From CAYUNT01 sp964446285 (lineage in GTDB: Bacteria; Sumerlaeota; Sumerlaeia; SLMS01; CAYUNT01): a stretch of 11,802 nt of DNA. The notes beneath the pieces were generated by a model. The model made no database searches, was not told where the DNA came from, and saw nothing but the letters and a program-made list of their open reading frames with translations. The DNA is taken from contig CAYUNT010000145.1 of the NCBI GenBank assembly GCA_964446285.1, positions 1-11,802 on the forward strand, read 5' to 3'. Position numbers and translations under genes: made by a program. Shown here one piece after another: positions 7,629 through 11,802 of this stretch (positions are counted from its first letter, which is position 1; each line of letters starts with the position of its first letter).

Positions 7629-8168
7629 ATGAATACTTCCTCAAACAGCCGCTATGCGGCCAAATGGCCGACCAATTCTCTTTTCCGAATTATGCAAAAT
7701 GCCGCCGTGTTTCTTCTAACGGGAGCGGCCCTGCTTGCGGCGGGGTGCGTTTCATCCATCGGTCCGGGAGGCGCGGCGCCAGGCTTATTCCACTCAAATG
7801 TATCCTATCCGAATTCTCTCAATCCGGGGATGGAGTATCGGATTGTGTTCGAGCGCGAGGACATAGAACTGATCGGCCCGGTCGAGGCGCAGGCAAGTTC
7901 GCGGTGGTTTTTCTTTGTGGTGTCCACGGGCGATTCGGGCTACGCCCAGTTAATGGACCAAGTGCGCGCGAAGGGCGGCGACGGCGTTATGAATGTGACA
8001 ATTGACACAAAATACCAGTCTTACCTGCTTTTTTATGCGAAGGTCACGACGCGCCTGACTGGAATGGCCTACCGCTACCGGCGCGCCTCCAGCGAAGAAG
8101 CGGCGGGATTGAATGACGCATCCGATGTTGTGAAACACGAGTCGGGGGATGGCGAAAATGCCAAGTGA
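7629..8168 (+). CDS. TRL-like small lipoprotein, first of a tandem pair
   Basis: The 179-residue product has a lipoprotein signal peptide with lipobox LAAGC and Cys40 as the acylated residue. The following residue is Val, which would not signal inner-membrane retention in enterobacteria. The mature part begins with IGPGGAAPGLFHSNV (44-58). Its C-terminal half has STGDSGYAQLM, GGDGVMNVTIDT (116-127) and TTRLTGMAYRYRR (140-152). This pattern resembles TRL-like family proteins: GP..PG near the N-terminus, a GD motif, then I..VD and a final tT..G. Their function is unknown. The family assignment is from memory and moderate. The neighbouring gene encodes a clear paralogue. The C-terminal tail after 152 is acidic and variable. 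Start chosen from the strong ribosome binding site. Confidence 0.8.
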   Translation: MNTSSNSRYAAKWPTNSLFRIMQNAAVFLLTGAALLAAGCVSSIGPGGAAPGLFHSNVSYPNSLNPGMEYRIVFEREDIELIGPVEAQASSRWFFFVVSTGDSGYAQLMDQVRAKGGDGVMNVTIDTKYQSYLLFYAKVTTRLTGMAYRYRRASSEEAAGLNDASDVVKHESGDGENAK

Positions 8169-8691
8169 CACCAGGCGCGAATCGGCGCGGCGGCGCGAAA
8201 CACGGGCGGGATCTCTCGTGTTTTGCGCCTTGCCCGTCCTGTTTGCTCTTTTCGCCACTGGATGCGACCTGGGCATTTGGCGGATTGGTCCTGCCGCCGC
8301 CACGCCCGGCTTGATAACTAGCGATGTTGTTTTTCAAAACGAAATCCAGCCCGATCCCTGTCCGGACATTCCCTATGATCCATCCACGCTTGAAATCACA
8401 GGCTGGGTGCAGAGCCAAAAAAAGTCATTTAATCTAATCGGCCGCGTTCCGGGAACCTGGGATGATGAGGTTCTTGGCATGGAAGCCTCCGATTACGCAT
8501 CGACCTATCGAAGGATTCTGGACGAGCATAATCTGGATGGGCTGCTAAACACGACGGTTGATACGCGCTCATTCAAACTGGATTTTTATTTGGTTGGTTT
8601 TTCTGAGCAGTGGACTACGCTTGGCGGCGTGGGCTACCGTTTCCGCCGGGGCGCGCTTTGGCCCGGCGCATCTCGCGAGGTTCCCCCTTGA
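8158..8691 (+). CDS. TRL-like small lipoprotein, second of the tandem pair
   Basis: The 177-residue product has an arginine-rich n-region (RRESARRRETR), a hydrophobic stretch and the lipobox FATGC with Cys36. The residue after Cys is Asp, which in enterobacteria keeps lipoproteins in the inner membrane; whether that rule holds here is unknown. It is a paralogue of the preceding gene: IGPAAATPGL (43-52) matches IGPGGAAPGL, and DGLLNTTVDT (127-136) matches DGVMNVTIDT. Both proteins close the domain with GxxYRxRR. The middle is diverged and contains an insertion around 64-75. Start ATG 8158 has a GGGGGA element eight bases upstream; ATG 8149 in the same frame is an alternative. It overlaps the previous gene by 11 bases, so the two are very likely co-transcribed. 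Confidence 0.8.
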   Translation: MPSDTRRESARRRETRAGSLVFCALPVLFALFATGCDLGIWRIGPAAATPGLITSDVVFQNEIQPDPCPDIPYDPSTLEITGWVQSQKKSFNLIGRVPGTWDDEVLGMEASDYASTYRRILDEHNLDGLLNTTVDTRSFKLDFYLVGFSEQWTTLGGVGYRFRRGALWPGASREVPP

Positions 8692-8780
8692 GTGCGGTTT
8701 TATACAAAGTTGCCTTGAGGCGGGATTTGAATTTGCGCCTTGGAACTGAAGGCTTGTCATGCGGCCAATATCATTTCGCT

Positions 8781-11657
8781 GTGGTAAAAGCCCGCAAATG
8801 GCGCATTTTTTTACAGGCGCGGCAATGCGCGGCGGCGGCGATAATAATGGCGGGACTGGCGCTGCTAGCTTCAGGATGCGCGCCATTTCCGCCGCCAGAA
8901 AGCGCGGCCTATAGCGCCTCGCTATCCCCAAACGAACGGAGACAGCATTTCATGAATGAAAGTCGAATCCCTTATTCCGCCAAGGAATTATTCCGCCCCG
9001 GCAAGCCGCGCGTGTATCGCGGACGCCAGCTCGATTCCATCGCGTTTCCTTTGGGTGGCATCGGAACCGGGAGCATTTCGTTGGCTGGCAACGGCATGTT
9101 GCGGGATTTTGAAATTTTCAACCGCCCCGACAAGGGGTTGCAGTTAAAATATACATTTTTTTCGTTATATGCAAAACGCGCCGCGGAAGATGGCGTCTTC
9201 CGCGTTCTGCAGGGTCCGGCCACTGGCTCGGACCTGTCGGGCGGCGGATTTGGCCTGGACCGCAATACCGGCGCGGGGCTTCCGCATTTTCGCAGCGCTG
9301 AGTTCGTGGGCGAATATCCTTTTGCGAAGATCAATTTCAGCGACGCCCGCGTTCCGCTCGAAGTATCGCTCGAGGCCTGCAACCCATTTATCCCGCTCAA
9401 TCCGGACGATTCCGGGCTTCCGGCCGCGATGTTCACGGTGCATCTTCGCAATCCAGCCGGAGCGCCAGGACCCGTCGAGGCAGTGCTTTTCGCCAATCTG
9501 GAAAATCGCTCCGGGCATCCGGAAATGGGCGAAGGGCGCATCGAGGTGATCGAGGAAAATGGCCTGCGGGCGTTGAATATGACCACTTCGCGCCATGCGC
9601 CGGATTCGCCGCGCTATGGATCGCTCGTCCTCGCCACGCCTCACGCTGACACGGCATTCCAAACACACTGGTTGCGCGGCGGGTGGTTTGATTCCTTCCA
9701 GCGCTTTCTCGACTGCGCCCGCGAGGGACGTCTTGAGGAAAACCGCGAGCCGGCCCTGTGCGAAAAAGACACGGATGTAGGCTCGCTCGCCATGCGCGCT
9801 GTCATCGAGCCAGGCGCCTGCGTGCGCATCCCGGTGTGGATTGTCTGGCATACGCCCAATTTTGAAATGTATTGGGCGCAGGGCGATCTCAAGCCGGTTT
9901 GGAAAAACTACTATGCCACGCAGTATGCGGATGCGGCGGCCGTGGCGCGTTACATCGCCCGCGAACATGCGCGCCTGGAAAAGGAAACGCGCGCATTTGC
10001 GGATTCCCTGTTCGCATCAACCCTTCCCGAAGCGGCACTCGATGCTGTGTCGTCGCAGCTCTCGATTCTCAAGAGCACCACCTGCCTGCGTCTGACCGAC
10101 GGCACGTTCTATGGATTCGAAGGATGCTTCACGCACGGCGGATGCTGCGAAGGAACGTGTTCGCATGTGTGGAATTACTCGCAGGCGCTGGCGTGGCTGT
10201 TTCCGGCCCTGGAACGCTCCTCGCGCCAGGCCGAATTCACATACAGCCTGCACGACAGCGGACACATTTCGTTCCGCATGCCGCTTCCGCTTGGCAAGCG
10301 CCCGCCCGAGGATTTTCACGCGGCGGCCGACGGGCAGATGGGAGAAATCCTGCGTCTGTATCGCGAATGGCAGGTCTCGGGCGATGAGGACTTTCTGCGC
10401 CGCCTCTGGCCTTCAGCGCGCCGCGCGCTCGAATACGCCTGGACTGTTTGGGACATGAATCGCGATGGAGTGTGCGAAGGAATTCAGCACAATACCTACG
10501 ATATTGAGTTCCACGGTCCGAATACGATGGTGGGGACGATCTACCTCGCGGCCCTGCTGGCGGGCGAACGCATGGCGCGCCATCTCGGCGAGGAAGACGC
10601 GGCGAACGAATACCGGCGCGTGTTCGAGAGCGGACGCCGCCTCACCGAAGAGCGTCTCTACAACGGCGAATTTTATATTCAAAAAGTGGAAACCAATATG
10701 CCCAGGGAAGGGACGGCGCTCTTTATCAAGCGCCCCGAGGCATGTGAATGCTCGGGCGGGTCTTGCGCGTCGTCCGGAGGTCCGCTGGGGGCGGAAGGCG
10801 GAAGCGGGGGAGGGGCGCCCCCCATGCCAAAATACCAATATGGCGAAGGCTGCCTTTCGGATCAGTTGATCGGACAATGGATTGCGCGGATGCTTGACTT
10901 GGGCGATGTGCTCGATCCGCAACATGTCCACAGCGCGCTCGATGCAATTTACCGAAACAACTGGCGCGCCACGCTGGCGCAACACGCAACAGCACAGCGG
11001 ATTTACGCGCTGGACGAGGAGGCGGGCCTGTTGCTCGCCACCTGGCCGCGCGGCGGGCGCCCCGAGTTTCCGTTTCCCTACTCGGACGAAGTCTGGTGCG
11101 GCATCGAGTATCAGGTGGCCTCACACATGATCTACGAAGGGATGGTTGGGGAAGGTCTGGCCATTGTGAAAGGCGTTCGCGACCGCCACACGGGCGAACG
11201 GCGCAATCCCTGGAACGAATTCGAATGCGGAAGCCATTATGCCCGTTCGCTGGCTTCGTATTCCGTGTTGCTGGCGTTATCGGGATTCACGTATTCCGCG
11301 CCCGAGCAGCGGATTGGTTTTGCGCCGCGCGTAAGCGCGGACAATTTCACCTGTTTCTTCTGCGTGGGATCGGGCTGGGGCGTTTACCGCCAGAAAACCG
11401 CTAAAAATGGACGCGCCGCGGCATCTATCGAGATGCGCGCGGGCACGCTGAAATTGCGTGAATTCTCTGTGGGAATGCGCGTGAATGATCCGTCCGCGAT
11501 CCTCAAACCCTCGCGCCGAAAAGTCGAGTGCCAGATAAAAGAAACAATTGTGCGGTCCGAACAAGCTAAACTGGAGACTCGTCTTGCATTCGACGCACCC
11601 GTGATCCTTTCGGCGGGAGATACATTGCAAGTCAAAGGCCAATTGCGTTCCGAATAA
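8781..11657 (+). CDS. GH116/DUF608-type glycoside hydrolase, predicted lipoprotein
   Basis: The product (about 958 residues from GTG 8781) belongs to the family of GBA2-like beta-glucosidases. The N-terminal domain contains IAFPLGGIGTGSISLAGNG (88-106). The catalytic domain begins near residue 410. GFEG (Glu447, codon 10119) fits the nucleophile and NTYD (Asp574, codon 10500) the acid/base. Further signatures are CSHVWNYSQALAWLFPALER (460-479) and RRNPWNEFECGSHYARS. Substrate is not predictable: beta-glucosides, xylosides or glycolipids are all known in the family. LALLASGC gives a lipobox with Cys33, and the preceding KARKWR is a normal n-region. The start is uncertain: GTG 8781 suits the signal peptide. 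TTG 8688 has GAGG seven bases upstream and overlaps the preceding stop. ATG 8847 would leave almost no n-region. A Cys/Gly-rich insertion lies at 654-680. Confidence 0.85.
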   Translation: MVKARKWRIFLQARQCAAAAIIMAGLALLASGCAPFPPPESAAYSASLSPNERRQHFMNESRIPYSAKELFRPGKPRVYRGRQLDSIAFPLGGIGTGSISLAGNGMLRDFEIFNRPDKGLQLKYTFFSLYAKRAAEDGVFRVLQGPATGSDLSGGGFGLDRNTGAGLPHFRSAEFVGEYPFAKINFSDARVPLEVSLEACNPFIPLNPDDSGLPAAMFTVHLRNPAGAPGPVEAVLFANLENRSGHPEMGEGRIEVIEENGLRALNMTTSRHAPDSPRYGSLVLATPHADTAFQTHWLRGGWFDSFQRFLDCAREGRLEENREPALCEKDTDVGSLAMRAVIEPGACVRIPVWIVWHTPNFEMYWAQGDLKPVWKNYYATQYADAAAVARYIAREHARLEKETRAFADSLFASTLPEAALDAVSSQLSILKSTTCLRLTDGTFYGFEGCFTHGGCCEGTCSHVWNYSQALAWLFPALERSSRQAEFTYSLHDSGHISFRMPLPLGKRPPEDFHAAADGQMGEILRLYREWQVSGDEDFLRRLWPSARRALEYAWTVWDMNRDGVCEGIQHNTYDIEFHGPNTMVGTIYLAALLAGERMARHLGEEDAANEYRRVFESGRRLTEERLYNGEFYIQKVETNMPREGTALFIKRPEACECSGGSCASSGGPLGAEGGSGGGAPPMPKYQYGEGCLSDQLIGQWIARMLDLGDVLDPQHVHSALDAIYRNNWRATLAQHATAQRIYALDEEAGLLLATWPRGGRPEFPFPYSDEVWCGIEYQVASHMIYEGMVGEGLAIVKGVRDRHTGERRNPWNEFECGSHYARSLASYSVLLALSGFTYSAPEQRIGFAPRVSADNFTCFFCVGSGWGVYRQKTAKNGRAAASIEMRAGTLKLREFSVGMRVNDPSAILKPSRRKVECQIKETIVRSEQAKLETRLAFDAPVILSAGDTLQVKGQLRSE

Positions 11658-11802
11658 TCCCGGATTTCGCGCGGCGCCGCCCTGGAATTGCGAGTGGCGG
11701 TAATGATCAGCAGGCATTCCGCCGGGCGCTACGGGCGCATCTCACTGTTTTGTCCATCCGCAGGCGAAACCGCCACGTTTCTTTCAGCGAGGCCATCTGC
11801 GG
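11658..11802. other. Tail without a supportable gene
   Basis: No terminator with a T-run follows the glycosidase stop; a short GC palindrome (GCGGCGCCGC) occurs near 11670. Two short open frames run off the window edge: + strand from ATG 11703, and - strand ending with a TAG at 11729-11731. Neither shows a recognisable motif, so either could be the edge of a neighbouring gene or chance. Confidence 0.4.

Noticed and set aside
9165..9968. 267-codon - strand ORF
   Set aside because: Lies opposite the conserved N-terminal domain of the GH116 gene and has no motif.
11703..11802. Partial + strand ORF running off the right edge
   Set aside because: Only 33 codons with no motif or clear ribosome binding site; it cannot be supported.

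Overview
This 11.8 kb window is ordinary-looking, GC-rich bacterial chromosome. It carries seven protein genes, all on the + strand and closely packed. I see no tRNA, rRNA, CRISPR array, transposase or phage gene. The cell is probably Gram-negative: there are three lipoprotein-type signal peptides, one large Sec-exported protein and a polytopic membrane glycosyltransferase. The BFD-like protein beginning with a CLCFHV motif, the TRL-like lipoproteins and the GH116-type glycosidase together recall poorly cultured, planctomycete- or Sumerlaeota-like lineages. That placement is inference from memory of similar proteins and is not proven here.

Layout. Bases 1-391 hold no convincing gene and look more AT-rich than the rest; a possible promoter and a small dyad precede the first gene. 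Bases 392-4366 encode a 1,324-residue secreted protein. It has a propeller-like N-terminal half followed by three copies of a two-domain unit, an acidic DCDxN-type module plus a fibronectin-III-like domain. After 49 bases containing a perfect 12-base palindrome and a T-run comes a GT87-like integral membrane glycosyltransferase (4416-5759). Its stop codon overlaps the start of a small [2Fe-2S] BFD-like protein (5756-6217) with a long proline-rich tail. After a 112-base gap with a hairpin comes tgt (6330-7520), the queuosine tRNA-guanine transglycosylase.

The right part is a compact lipoprotein cluster. Two tandem paralogous TRL-like lipoproteins (7629-8168 and 8158-8691) overlap by 11 bases. 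They are followed by a large predicted lipoprotein glycosidase of the GH116/DUF608 type (about 8781-11657) whose ORF extends back into the second lipoprotein gene. The last 145 bases contain no supportable gene.

How the genes may work together. The window combines housekeeping (tgt, perhaps the Fe-S protein) with cell-surface functions (secreted modular protein, GT-C glycosyltransferase, small lipoproteins, glycosidase). The overlaps suggest two co-transcribed pairs or groups: GT87 with BFD, and the three lipoproteins. I found no clear defence system or mobile element. The most interesting parts are the repeat architecture of the giant secreted protein and the duplicated TRL-like pair coupled to the GH116 lipoprotein.
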